Assembly: GCA_033030425.1 (NCBI GenBank)
Contig: JAUFSD010000016.1
Span: 186,001 to 250,000, forward strand
Length of the DNA: 64,000 nt
Direction: 5' to 3'
Source of the DNA: Verpa conica
Taxonomy: Eukaryota; Ascomycota; Pezizomycetes; Pezizales; Morchellaceae
Made by a program: the position numbers and the translations under genes. The notes beneath the pieces were generated by a model. It made no database searches, had not been told where the DNA came from, and saw nothing but the letters and a program-made list of their open reading frames with translations. How positions within the stretch are numbered: position 1 is the first letter of the stretch; every line of letters starts with the position of its first letter. Shown here piece after piece: positions 24,101 to 34,055 of the stretch.

Positions 24101-24948
24101 CAATGAGTGATACCTCTACCAACCTTCCCACGGCCCAAAAATCAATTCACAAGATGAAATCATTACCCTCAGAACCACCCCCGCCTCCACCACCCCCACA
24201 CCGAACAAATATCAGCTCCTCCGCCGGCCACCGCACTCCCCCGCCCCCTCCACCACCACCGCACTCCCCGTCATCAATATCCTCGACCCCTCCCTCCCGC
24301 CAACCCTATTCCACCAACGACCCCGGCAAGATTGTCCTCAAGGCTGTCTACACATTTACAAACAGCCACCCGACAAAGCCACAATCACATATACTCCCAG
24401 GTCTTGGCGGGCTCAGTGATGGCCTGATCTTGAAGATGACAACAGAGGGCCTCTTTATCGACGATGATATCCGTGGACAAGCACTACGGGAATGGGATGT
24501 CAAAGCTTGGACTATCAAACTTGTTGAAATCTACTGTCCTCGCTATGTGGCGCCCCCGGCATCCTCTGCTGGCTCATCGACCAAAGGCTCGACGAAATCC
24601 AATCCTGTACGGCGGCTATTCTCTCCCGGTGGCTCAGGAGGAGAAAAGGGGCCAAGCGAAGAAGACCTTGATGCAGTAGTAGATGGCATCCAAAGGACCT
24701 GTTACCGTGACTGCTTCCAGATGAAGCGTTCTGGTGGCGGAATGGCTGGTATGCACATGGTTCGTGCGACAATCAGAGATGCAGAAGCTAGGCGTTATGT
24801 CTTTCTGGTAGATGAAGAGGAGGGATGGAAGATAGAAGAAGGAATGAGAAGGTTGAGAGGTGGAAGCCTGGCGAGAGGGTTAGTAGTTGAAGGTATGGGA
24901 AGGGAGGAGGCAGGGAAGCTTGTTAGGAGTGTTGCGATTGCTGCATAA
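21169..24948 (+). CDS. 1259-residue membrane-anchored coiled-coil protein
   Basis: One uninterrupted frame. Residues 1-80 are Pro/Ser-rich with poly-Pro runs. Two hydrophobic segments at about 106-125 and 133-153 can form a membrane hairpin. Residues about 155-310 are Ser/Pro/Thr-rich. Residues about 315-945 are almost entirely Glu, Arg, Lys, Leu and Ala in REKER/KERLEKER repeats, a very long coiled coil or single alpha-helix. Another poly-Pro linker precedes a globular C-terminal domain (about 1050-1259) with a TTEGLFIDDDIRG motif, a REWDVKAWT motif and a VFLVDEEEGWK segment, which I recall as conserved in uncharacterised fungal proteins. Probably an organelle-membrane tether or scaffold with cytosolic helix and C-domain; this is inference. 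A polypyrimidine/CAG acceptor 23 nt before the ATG suggests a 5' UTR intron. Confidence 0.85.
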   Translation: MAADRSGGPPPPPPPPPHSSHPKDQPPPPPRHSTNPKDKPPPPPPHKEAPKPSSTSSSSSSSSHNQQRVPPPPSSQPANFDVIIVPQNSGGGVIYLPSLAVHRNSFVAGVVSTLSVLAVLKLLAPVFQYWARSWVGATVGLALLSAGAGAWFAKGGDFWSEGNGFWSNNDNNHGGKGSKSWGEYKEANPKDFSAGSKPSSSKSSRRTAGGSESQGASSSGASSSGPHHRSHHSEPPSEPSPSEPTTTTPSASPQIVAEHAEVPIVKEDVIPRRPKAKDSQSTKKPEHALPLSTPKPDTPPPSPPLVPVTLKGPSKQEKAELKAKKAKAKRDKEEREQERLNEQERIAREKKERESKEAEEKREKEARESEEREKKEQEEREKEEREKLAREKAERERRELEERELREREAQEAEELEKQIQETEQLKKELLEMRESVEKDRLRTELQQKERLRKQLERAEKDRKEKERLAKIKAERERRERDMLEKMRNTERERVEKERLAKEAEKERLRLENERKEKERLENERLEKERLQKERLEKERLQKEKEKAENELLKKRQAEQQRLDKEKWVKESREKIRIEKERREKEKIGRELAEKARKEELERNRLELEKQEQDRLQREREQKERNERERAEKERIERLKITKAAQAAKEKERIAREAAERLRQEREKKLREKSEKERLEKERIENERLERERLEKERLEKQRLENEKVQKEKQDREKRARLASERVKMEKERLAKLKAAEKERIAQEKLEKERQAREEKELAESERVKHIRDKLDKERITREEAERRQQEEERAAEERLQAERQRLAREARERIMKENEESEKFRRELMEEVEASREQEERMKREKAERERLEQLRLEKEREEKEARQKAAAERLRVQRERAAAKAMEREKLEAEERARVEKLKQDRQLEEERERERLENERIEREKYRLAREKSSSKRLEHERLDHIPLTPRGRHSPNKSVQTSYQTPPSSGTRRPMSDTSTNLPTAQKSIHKMKSLPSEPPPPPPPPHRTNISSSAGHRTPPPPPPPPHSPSSISSTPPSRQPYSTNDPGKIVLKAVYTFTNSHPTKPQSHILPGLGGLSDGLILKMTTEGLFIDDDIRGQALREWDVKAWTIKLVEIYCPRYVAPPASSAGSSTKGSTKSNPVRRLFSPGGSGGEKGPSEEDLDAVVDGIQRTCYRDCFQMKRSGGGMAGMHMVRATIRDAEARRYVFLVDEEEGWKIEEGMRRLRGGSLARGLVVEGMGREEAGKLVRSVAIAA

Positions 24949-25723
24949 TTTTGGTAACGGCGCCTCATTTCCTTTTTTTTTTTTTGCATTTCAAGACTTT
25001 TGGCATCTGCGTGGGCATTTTGGGACATTGGCATGTAGGGTATCTTTTGTTCAAGGTGCTTTTTCTTTTGTATTGTGGGCGATTACAAGCGTTGGTGTTT
25101 TTCTTTCTAATTCCCGGTATACCTATTCCTACTACCATTTACTGGATTAATGAGTTTTATTTTCACGATTCATGATGTATGTCTTTTAGGGGAGGAAGAG
25201 AAGGAAAGGCGTGTGGTGTCTGTTTATTTTTTTTATAATGCTCCTCTTATGAAAGAGTATGTGTGGATGAGATTACGTCAAGGGCGAGCAATAGTCAAGA
25301 TAGTTCTCAGCTTAGTTTGGAGGCTTTAATTTGTTTTTTTGCTGGTGTTTGGGGTTTGTGTTGTATCTATTAAGAATATATACCCATTTGATACTGGTAA
25401 TGTTGTATATTGTCACTAGGGACTTGGCTCTTGGCTAAAAAAATTACTTTGGCTTCTGGTAATGGCAAAGTCCGTCGAGTGATATATGGTGAAGGTTGAG
25501 CGAAACTAGTCTATGATCAATATTACTCTTTATAAAGTAACAATTATTTCATAGAATGGGACAGACGCTAAGCGGGAGTAAATTTCATCCCATAGCACTG
25601 CTACTAGTGCGAACCACATGACACTAAACAAGCGAACCAACCTCACCCCTTCACGCAACCAACAACCTACAAAATCTACCATCAATCCCAAACAACCATC
25701 CTCTTCATTCATTACTACATCAA
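24949..25723. other. Intergenic
   Basis: Contains the T-rich 3' flank of the coiled-coil gene and the C/A-rich leader of the next gene. No other feature seen. Confidence 0.5.
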
Positions 25724-26529
25724 ATGGCATCTCCACTATCCCTGTGGCTGCACCATGGCGCTCCCTCCTTCCCACTCACCAGCGACGAACTCAAAGCCAT
25801 CCGCGAAAACATTGTCAATGTAACCCAAGACCTTGATATATGCCGCATGAAGCTTGAAAACGGCATTGGAGACCCCGCCGAAGTAAGAGCCGAGATCGAG
25901 GCCCATCTCCTACTAGTTAAGCCGGGCGTCACTAGGGTTCGCGACACCCTACTAGCCATCAAAACTCTAGAGGAAAAGAATAAATATGCCGATATGATCT
26001 TTGCTAGGTTGAGGTATATGCAGTTTGTTACTGTTACTATGATTCTGGTGTTTGAGCTGCTTGTTGAGTCGAAGAACCTTTCGAGGTGGATTATAACTAA
26101 GACTCCGGTATGGTTATTGTTTTTTTTAGCCGTGGGGGATTTGGGACTGACTGACTGAGTGGATAGGCGCTTTCGGCGTTCGTGATGAATGTGGTACAGT
26201 TGATGCCGGTGGATGATGAGTTGAAGTATTTGGGGGTGAGTCTTTTCTGGTGTTTGGTGTCGATGAGTGACTGATTGTTTGTTGTAGAATCTTCAGAAGG
26301 CCCTTAAGAGGGGGTTTGTCTTTGAAAATCTGTGCATTTGTCTCTCGTTGGCTTGTTATGCTTATGAGCATGGTCGTAGGGCTATGTTGTTGACTGCAAC
26401 TTATTGGTATGTGGGTGCTCATCGCTTGGACTGTTTATGCTAATCATGGGTAGGGCCTTGTTCATTGGTGTCTGCTATGTCAATAAGCTTAGGTTTATGG
26501 AGCTTTTGCAGGCGACAAGGAGTGTTTAG
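25724..26529 (+). CDS. Small multi-pass membrane protein, unknown family
   Basis: Four exons (25724-26107, 26167-26235, 26288-26406, 26454-26529) flank introns of 59, 52 and 47 nt, all with GT..AG ends and consistent frame. The product is 215 residues. Residues 1-100 are soluble and partly helical. Hydrophobic segments follow at about 102-118, 129-141, 164-178 and 186-202, so it probably has three or four membrane helices, linked by a short loop with a PVDDELKYLG motif. There is no N-terminal signal peptide; an internal-signal, ER- or vacuole-type membrane protein is likely. I recognise no family. The intron-exon joins were made by hand, so the 69-nt exon 2 deserves transcript support. Confidence 0.65.
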
Positions 26530-27365
26530 GGAATTTTCTTGAAAACCCGTTAATATAGCTAAATGTGGGTTGGTATCCTTAATGAGGACAGTGTTGATAA
26601 AACGGGTAGGGTATGAAAAGCCTGTACGTGGATGCTTGTGCTTTAGTGGCTTCAGTTTCATCAAATGCCTGTAATAGGTTCTTGAGAATTCATCGAGTGA
26701 TATGGTATGAATATCACGGAGTGCTTTTATAGCTGTAGAAGAATATAATCTTCAAAGAAGACAAATACATTGTCTAGAAATATTGTTGTGAAGTAGAGGT
26801 ATGTGTTGACTTATCAACTCACTTTAGTCTACGATGTGCCTACCCTTTAGAAATTACTATTACTGTTAAATACATCTGGAACATTTTTGGTGATGGCATC
26901 TTAGTTTTAGGCTATAGAGCAAAGCAATTCGGGTAATTGAGACTTCATAAGGACTCTGAGGTACCTCATGCGTGTATATCATCCTCCGAATAGTAATGCA
27001 ATGGCTATGCAGGGGTAATCTCTTATCCCGGTCGGATCGACGACATGGTTTTGGGTGATGATTACATAAGGGATATATGTTGTGTGCACCTGGCGGTAGG
27101 GTAATTATGATAAGGCTTATGTAATGTGGCAGTGTGGCACACGATAGCTAGCGTCGTCAGCCACCCTTAGCCCTCGTCACCATCCCGTCCAACTTCAATC
27201 GCTCGCAACATTCCAACTTCTCCCGGCTCCGAACCTCATCTCCCCACCACCACACGTATAGCTCCCAGATACCCCATATAGAAACAACCAGTAGCCATCT
27301 CTACTCAGCCCGCCTTGCATCAACACGAATAGCAGCTACAGCAAACAAGCACCTCCGTAACCAAT
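26530..27365. other. Intergenic, promoter of Rab5 gene
   Basis: No gene. The last 200 nt before 27366 are C-rich (CTCGTCACC, CCCGTCC, CCACCACCAC) as in other housekeeping promoters in this window. Confidence 0.5.
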
Positions 27366-28412
27366 ATGGCGTCACGCGAAGAAGGGTCTCCGAAGCTCAG
27401 TAGCAGCGTCAAGCTAGTGCTTTTAGGAGAGGCCGCTGTTGGAAAGGTTGGTTGCTCCTGTTCTTCCCTGTGTTTATGTTTGTAGTGTTTCGGGCCATGC
27501 TGGGGGACGTGCTCCATGGAGACATTCTCGGATGAGCTCGGGACAGATAAGGGGCTGAGAGATAAGCTGTCGCATAACACCATGCAATGGGGGCGAGGGG
27601 TAGTGCTGTAAGTTCTAGGAAGCTGACAATTAGTACGGCAACAGTCTTCTCTTGTCCTTCGTTTCGTAAACGATGATTTCCAGGAGAACAAAGAACCCAC
27701 TATTGGAGGTATGCATACACAATTTTTTTTTCTTTCTATTATTAGAGTTTTTGTATACGATACTGATTGTGATTGGCTGCATAGCTGCCTTCTTGACGCA
27801 GAAATGTAACCTTCCAACAAGAACTATTAAATTCGAGATTTGGTATGTCCTTATATCCTACTTACTCTTGACTTTTGATATTAACACGTATGTAGGGATA
27901 CTGCCGGCCAAGAACGTTTCGCCTCTCTTGCCCCCATGTACTACCGCAACGCCCAGACGGCCCTTGTTGTCTACGACATAACTAAGCCTACCTCCCTTAC
28001 GAAGGCAAAGCACTGGGTTGCTGAACTCCAGCGCCAGGCCTCTCCCGGAATCGTCATTGCCTTGGTTGGCAACAAGCTCGATCTTGCATCAGCTAGCTCC
28101 CTCACCGCTGATGCGGATGATGTGGATGACGCTGAAAGCGAGGACCGTAGAGCCATTCCTACTTCTGAAGCAAAGGCATATGCCGAAGAGGAAGGCCTAT
28201 TGTTTTATGAGACTAGTGCAAAGACCGGAGAGAATGTACAGGCTGTCTTTGAGGCAATCGCTAATGCTATTCCTGAAAGTACATTGAAGCCGAGGGGTGG
28301 TGCTGGAGGTGGGATGGGTACCAGTGCAAGGGCTGGTAGCACTGAGGGACATGGACATGTAGTTAATTTGGCGGATGCGTCTAGAGCGGCTAAGGAGGGA
28401 TGTGCCTGCTAG
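27366..28412 (+). CDS. VPS21: Rab5-type GTPase (Ypt5/Vps21)
   Basis: Four exons (27366-27446, 27645-27708, 27785-27842, 27896-28412) with introns of 198, 76 and 53 nt give 239 residues. All Ras-superfamily motifs are present: GEAAVGKSS (P-loop, about 21-29), NKEPTIGAAF (switch I, Rab5-type), WDTAGQERF (switch II), VGNKLDL and ETSAKTG. The C-terminus ends in CAC, a CXC double-prenylation signal. Rab5 proteins recruit tethers such as the CORVET complex to early endosomes and drive homotypic fusion. An acidic insertion of about 20 residues after the NKLDL motif ([13 protein letters not shown]) is typical of filamentous-fungal Rab5. The first intron falls directly after the P-loop lysine. Identification is firm at the level of the Rab5 subfamily. 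Confidence 0.95.
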
Positions 28413-30381
28413 TTTCTTGCGGTTTTTTTCCTTATATTTTTTTGTTGCTTTATGGGAAGATGAGATGAGAGATGAGAACAAGTGTTTGTACGATTCAATA
28501 GTTGACAAGACCACGAGCACTTTCCCGCACCCCTGTCACCTTTTACCTTTTCTCTTTAGGTAAAATATCGAGTACTCGAATGAAAGCTAGAAAGCGATAA
28601 TCCCCCTTCCCCTTTCTTTTTTTCTTCTTGAACTCTTTCATCTTTTGGGTGTGGCTTTTGTTGATTTTTTTCTTTCTTTTTTGTGTTTGGCTCGGCATGT
28701 TTTGGTGATAATACTTCCTAGCAGTTGTGTGTAACTACAGATATGGAAATGGAAATAAACAAGGTCTTTTCTACTTATCTGGGAGATTATTTGCGTATTA
28801 AGAGTGCAATGAAGGTCCGAATTTGGCTCCACATCGATACCACTGTTTTTTATGATGTATTACTAGGCGTTTTGTAAAAAGTCGAAACATTGTAAATAAT
28901 CCACCAACTAGACACCCCAAAAATGTCTACAACAAGGTAAGTAATACTATATATAATTCCATTATACCAATCCTAAAACTACTTCTGCCATTGATGTCGC
29001 TTAGCCATCTTTATGATCAGTCATGGTTGTTCTTGCCCATACAAATATTGCTACCCGTTGCCACAAAGGTTTCGACCTTTTATTAAACACCAAAGTATTA
29101 AGACCAAGTACTACTGGTGCTATTCTTTTTTTTGTAATATAGTAGCGGGATGGTCTTTCTACCCGCTTGAGTCTGGGATTTGAGGATTTTATAGAAAGAC
29201 GTATGGCAGGTTGACTTGACTAGGTGTGGTACGTGAAGGTAAGTAGACTAGTTAGGTTTAGTTAGGGTATGAATAAATAAATACATGGAGCCGCCTTTCG
29301 GCTAAGGTATTCGGTTTAGTTAGGGTTACCTAGGTACTTTTATCGTATAGCCGTGTACGTGCACCCGTGAAGCGGGGGGGGGGGGGTATGTACCCGAGTA
29401 GACATCATAACCGAATCAAGGCGCAAATATAAAGATTTCATTTCATAGTCCGAATATTCGATTCTATGGGTAAGTAACCTCAAGCTCCCAACTTAAGGTG
29501 AGTTCTAGAGATCCGTCGGTGCTATAAGTATAGTTGACTACCGGGTGGGTTTAGTGTACTCTTGGACTCGTAACTCATTGTGGTAGGCTGTTTCATCATG
29601 GGTAAGCTTCTTATGTGTCTATTCGTAAGAGTAGGTTCTTCTTGTTGATGGTGGTTAGCTTTGGTGGTGTAAACTATCATTAGGGGAGGGGCTGTAATTT
29701 GTGTAGTAGTAGTTAAAGGATAGCTGGAACTTGGCACTTTGGGGAGATGATATGGGTATTGTATTCGTGTAGTATTGAAGAGACAGGCGGAGGGGGAGAC
29801 TAAAAGAATTCTATATATATTTTTTAGGGGTTCTTGGAATGGAGTATATTTTTACGTAGGTAACCTTTATGAAATATGTAATCAAAGGTTTATTAGCCAT
29901 TCTGCCTGATAACTTACTCGCCCCTAAGGGCTGAAGAGGTAACCTAGGGTTCGAGTTGCATTATAGTTAACAGGCTACTAATAATAATGATTTGACAGAT
30001 TCTGGGGTTTGGTTATTGGATAAGTGCCGGGTGGTGTGGTGTAGGTAGGCCTATTTCCCCCCTAAATCTAAACTTAGGTAAAGTATACTACTCAGGGAGG
30101 TAAGAAATGATTGGAGATCTCCCTTCCCTCTGGTCTTAATGGGAGAAAAGACTTTTAAAATTGTCTAAGATTGGTTGTATGGTGATGGTAATCATAGTTA
30201 AATATGCGCTTGGGTTTCCTAGCCACCCCAAGAAACAGGTCCCAGCAAGTAGAGTGCATGTACCTCAGAGGATTTGATAAACCGAGATCGTACTCTAAAA
30301 TACTATTATAATCCCTATATCCTATCTACCAAGCCTATCCTCGAGGGTGGGACTACCACGCTACAAAAAGTTGTACCAAGG
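28413..30381. other. Intergenic between convergent genes
   Basis: Nearly 2 kb without a gene. It has a G run at 29374-29385, a perfect short hairpin AGCCGCCTTTCGGCT near 29289 and several TTAGTTAGGGT motifs around 29250-29330. No tRNA or transposase was seen. Confidence 0.5.
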
Positions 30382-31197
30382 CTAACCGTGGTGATTGGCT
30401 GTCAAAAGCTTAACCTCACCATTATTATTCTTAAGCAACGCCAACAAATCGACCTTTGACTCCCTCCATTCACCACGCCTGTTTCTCAAAAGCCCTTTCA
30501 TAAACGGCTTTACGTCTTTCCCGGAACCTTCATACACAAGACGTACATCCTTCGAGCTCTTCGTAAACCCCGACATGGTCCCAGACGTATCGAATTGACC
30601 TATAGGAGGAGAGAGAAAAATTAAGGGTTAGGGACATACAACATTCTCTTCTAACTGACCACTTGGATGAGAAACAGACCATCGTTATTCCCAATACATT
30701 TATCAAGCTCAAGCTTTATAGGCATCCACTCATCATCACCTCTAAGCGCTTCGCACAGAACAAATGTTCTATCATCCATAACGATCTCAATGTCCCGCAG
30801 GTCCCGAGGTCGACTGAATAGAATTCTACCATCGGAGGCCAGCATCCAGTCTGAAGGGTACGCCCATGATCGTTTCAATTCACCGCGTATGTTCTTCAGC
30901 TTGGCCACAAGCACACACTGGTGCTTTGATATCCACTCAAGTTTTATGTCCTCGGCACTGTGTGCGAATCCGGACCCGTTCCCGCTGATGTCGAAGCTAC
31001 CTATTAAGGATTAGGTGGGGTTTGTTAGGGGGGAGGGAAGGGAATTACAGACCATTATTGTTGCCAAGACACTGGTTCAGGTCAATCTCTGCATCTATCC
31101 ATGTGCCATCGTTCTTTCTGCTCTGGCACTTGAGGAGTGTTTTATTGTCTCTCTTCTCAATGTGTAGGTCTCTTGTGTTTCTGTAGAAGGATGTCAT
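30382..31197 (-). CDS. Two-domain CVNH (cyanovirin-N homology) lectin
   Basis: Three exons on the minus strand (31197-31053, 31000-30680, 30599-30382) with introns of 52 and 80 nt encode 227 residues. Two CVNH domains follow one another (about 1-107 and 108-227); each is normally about 100 residues made of two half-repeats. Diagnostic blocks are seen twice: a strand ending in a Cys (LLKC, FVLC), a DGTW or DEW motif, a DLNQC or ELDKC motif, GNNNG or GNNDG, then SFDISG or QFDTSG and a SGFxxSxxDI/V motif. CVNH proteins bind mannose-type glycans. No signal peptide is visible, so it is cytosolic or exported unconventionally. Both introns lie at the same homologous site (phase 1, inside the NNxG codon), which points to duplication of an intron-containing domain. 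The second half of domain 1 is degenerate. Sugar specificity cannot be told from sequence. Confidence 0.88.
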
Positions 31198-32052
31198 TGT
31201 AAAGGGTGTTCTCTGGGAGTGTATAGATCCTGCGAGGCGGGGCAGGGCGGCGGCGGGGAGGGCGCGGGGGAATAGGTTCGGGAACTACCCTTATATACGC
31301 TTCAAGAGGCCCTGCCACGATTATGTTTGTGGGCAGATCCAATAATTGCAGCCAATCATATCCCTCCGATCGTCTTGGAAATTTGTCTCGGCGGCTCAAA
31401 GAACATTGGTGATAGTTCATGATTGGATGCGAGGTCTGCATATAGCCCTGTTGCATTCTTGACCGTATGCTGGTCCAAGGCGAATCAAAGATTCCATCGA
31501 ATGGCGAGGTGCATGCATGGCGCGTCATAGAGCGCACGTACCTCGGTAAGCTGACGCAATATATAACCTTATTTCTCAGGTGCGATTCTCCTGTAACTTG
31601 TATAGTTGGTGATCTCCTAAGAAAGGGATTGAAGTGGGTGGAGAGTCTTTGGGGATCTTCAGGATTCAGCTGGGCGATATGATGGAGTACGTACGCCCCG
31701 GGTTCAATCGTGGCTTAGGATGCTTAACGGTAGAAGGGTGACGTCGTTGCTCAGTAACTGATTCAGCCTCTTTCCCGGTATTGTGATCCATTAAATTAAT
31801 GAGGGTTAATAAAGAGATTCTCTTCTTCCCAGATGTTCGTGGAGTGTTCTTGGGGGCTTTAGACATGAAAACATAGAAGGGCCAAGGAGGGGGCTGGTGG
31901 AGAAGATCTTTGTAAATGTATAAATAAAGCTCTGCCCCACCCTTTCAACACCTCCGTCCCTTCCATCATCTCCGTCCCTTCCATCATCATTATCCCTTCT
32001 ACATATATCCTACTCAAACGTCCATCCCGATATCAGCGACGAACAAGCAGTA
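31198..32052. other. Intergenic between divergent transcription units
   Basis: No supported gene. GGCGGGGCAGGGCGGCGG-type DNA lies near 31236-31270, close upstream of the CVNH gene. From 31946 on, CTCCGTCCCTTCCATCAT is repeated in tandem just before the small frame at 32053. Confidence 0.45.
31919..31926 (+). promoter_or_regulatory. TATA box upstream of small frame
   Basis: TATAAATA followed by AAGC lies 127 nt before the ATG at 32053. The same kind of element (CATAAATAAAGCC on the minus strand near 45178) lies a similar distance before the small secreted protein gene at 45048. Confidence 0.45.
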
Positions 32053-32160
32053 ATGGGAAACATCTGCGGAATTGTCTTGGTGGCAGGCAGTATAGTAGAT
32101 ACGGCCTGTGCGGGTCCTTATGAGGACCAGTGCTGCCAATCTACCTTACCATCAAACTAA
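32053..32160 (+). CDS. Possible 35-residue peptide with MGNIC start
   Basis: A short frame behind a good TATA box. It begins MGNIC, which could be an N-myristoylation/palmitoylation site, or alternatively the start of a weak signal peptide (hydrophobic residues 6-15, a possible AxA site at about 18-20) followed by a short Cys-containing tail with a CC pair. No intron that would extend it was convincing. It may be a genuine small gene, a truncated relic or chance. No family recognised. Confidence 0.25.
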   Translation: MGNICGIVLVAGSIVDTACAGPYEDQCCQSTLPSN

Positions 32161-32719
32161 GCTGTTTACCTACCTAACTCTATCACTACCGTCCATTAGA
32201 AGATGGATACCATACGCAGCTCTAAAATCACTTCAAGCACACAGGAAGGAAGAGCTCAACCCAGCACTACGGGGTCGAGCATAGAAGATCCCTTACGCTA
32301 GGCGTAAACGTTACCGGAAATAGAGCCGGTGCAGGAAATATAAGATCATCGATGGAGACGACTTTGTCGAAGATGTAACCCGGTCGAAGAGTTTCTCGCG
32401 CCGCTTGTAACTGTGGTGGCTCCCCACTCTGATAGCGAAAACATCGACATCATTAATAATTCACCTGAACCCACCTGATACGTAATTCTACCCCTACACC
32501 GTTGAATAGATAATTTACTTACCTCTACAAGGTATCAGCACAAACACAAAAGAGAGCCATCTAGAGACTCAATACAATTGAGCAGAGATAAGCGATACAG
32601 CATACTCCACGGGGAACCCGAGGACAATCTAGAAAATAAACTACACTGGTAGTGAAAATTATATACACTCGTCTTTGGAGAAGCGAGGGTCATAGTGGTG
32701 TAACAATGCAGTCAGAAAA
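32161..32719. other. Gene-poor DNA before the tandem repeat
   Basis: No supported gene; AT-rich with no clear open frame. Confidence 0.4.
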
Positions 32720-33394
32720 ACAGAATGGAAGCTGAGGAGACCGGGACGCGGGATCTATCTGCGTCCGGGCTGGAGTAATAGCCTAGTGACACGTTGTGTT
32801 CTAAAAACCAATCGTTGGAGTATCTTATCCCTCCGGAAAAGTCCGTTATCACGAATATAAAATACCGATACAAGCTACTATAAAAGAGGGGATTTGTCCA
32901 ATCAAATACAAGAGAAAAGAACGGGACGGAGGCCGAAGAGTTCTGGAAGCTGCTGTCTTCTGCGTCCGGGTCTAATGGTAAGTCTTTTGGGATTTTATGT
33001 TCTAAAAGTCAGTTTGAGTATCCATGGATCTTGGGTCCTCCACTTATCTCTCCAAAAGATTCGTTATACCGACTATAAAACCAACCATAAAAGCTATTAC
33101 ACAAGCGGAGGGTTAAGCTGAAGAGATCCAGAGCCGGGTTTGCCTGTGCCCGAGTCGAACTAGCAGAGTTTCTTGGGAGGTTGTGCTCTTATGTTTTTTA
33201 TTGAGATATTTACCGATGCTCGAACCCAACGCTAGCCCCTCCGAAGGATACGTTATTCCCTGCAATTGAAGATTCAGAAGTTCAATAATACAACCAAGAA
33301 CGGGATGGAAACTGAAGAAATCCGAGAGTAGACTTTTCTGTACCTGGGTCAGTGCAATGGAGTCTGTTATGGGAATTTGTGGTGTTTGGTCAGT
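32720..33394. repeat. Degenerate tandem repeat, about 195-bp unit, four copies
   Basis: Landmarks recur about every 190-200 bp: GATGGAAACTGAAGAA-like (near 32724, 32925, 33115 and 33304), then TCTGCGTCCGGGTC-like, GTTCTAAAA, a GAGTATC...CTCC block and TTCGTTATA followed by TATAAAA. The copies differ by many substitutions and small indels. No repeat copy encodes an obvious protein, although the fourth carries an open frame on the minus strand starting near 33454. See the findings. Confidence 0.7.
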
Positions 33395-34055
33395 CAATGG
33401 CATGAACATGGCGCTCATATTGCTGTCTGAAAACCGGTAACTGAGAGCCTCCATTTTGTCTTGTTTTTGATTCTTTTCCCGGGGGGTTGGGTAGTATATA
33501 GGAGCGTAATAGAGATTCTAGTGTCTTGTCTCTTCTTAAATACCTTTTTGTTAAATTTAGTTTCTTTGAGAGGAATAAGTATTTGGTTGTTTTAAGAAGA
33601 TATGAGCGAGAAATAGTCTTACTGTTCTTAGACCTGTGGTTTTCGTATATTCCTCCTATATTCACGTCATTGCATATCACTCGGCTTTCTTCGTAAGCTT
33701 TCTGTATCGAATAGGTATAGTGGCGGGTGCAAGCAGGTTTCGGGTCTATGATGTAGGAGGCTTCACCTCCAGGAGAATATATAGAGATCATGGGAGCACT
33801 CGCTGGAGCGAGTCCCCAAGCCTACAGTCTACTCTTGTACTCTATTTACCACACTTTCCAGTAATAGTAAATCCTGTTGATAAGTTCTTATGCGAAATTG
33901 TGAATATAACTCGTAACTACATATGATTCTCTGCTAAAAGAAATACGTAGTAGAAATAGAGATTAATACTAAAGTTTGCTATAGAAGCTTCTGACTACAT
34001 TAAATATACTACTGCCTAATTATACTGGTATTACGGGGTAATAGTCCTCCCTTAT
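33395..34055. other. Intergenic
   Basis: AT-rich, with an open frame on the minus strand (33390-33791) that lacks any recognised domain. No RNA gene seen. Confidence 0.4.

Noticed and set aside
22506..24103. Long open frames on the opposite strand (Ser/Arg/Phe/Leu-rich)
   Set aside because: They mirror the repetitive charged codons of the coiled-coil gene on the plus strand; composition is an artefact and no domain is present.
31157..31537. 126-codon minus-strand frame upstream of the CVNH gene
   Set aside because: It overlaps the CVNH start in another frame and is open because of G/C-rich DNA; it lacks a domain or splice support.
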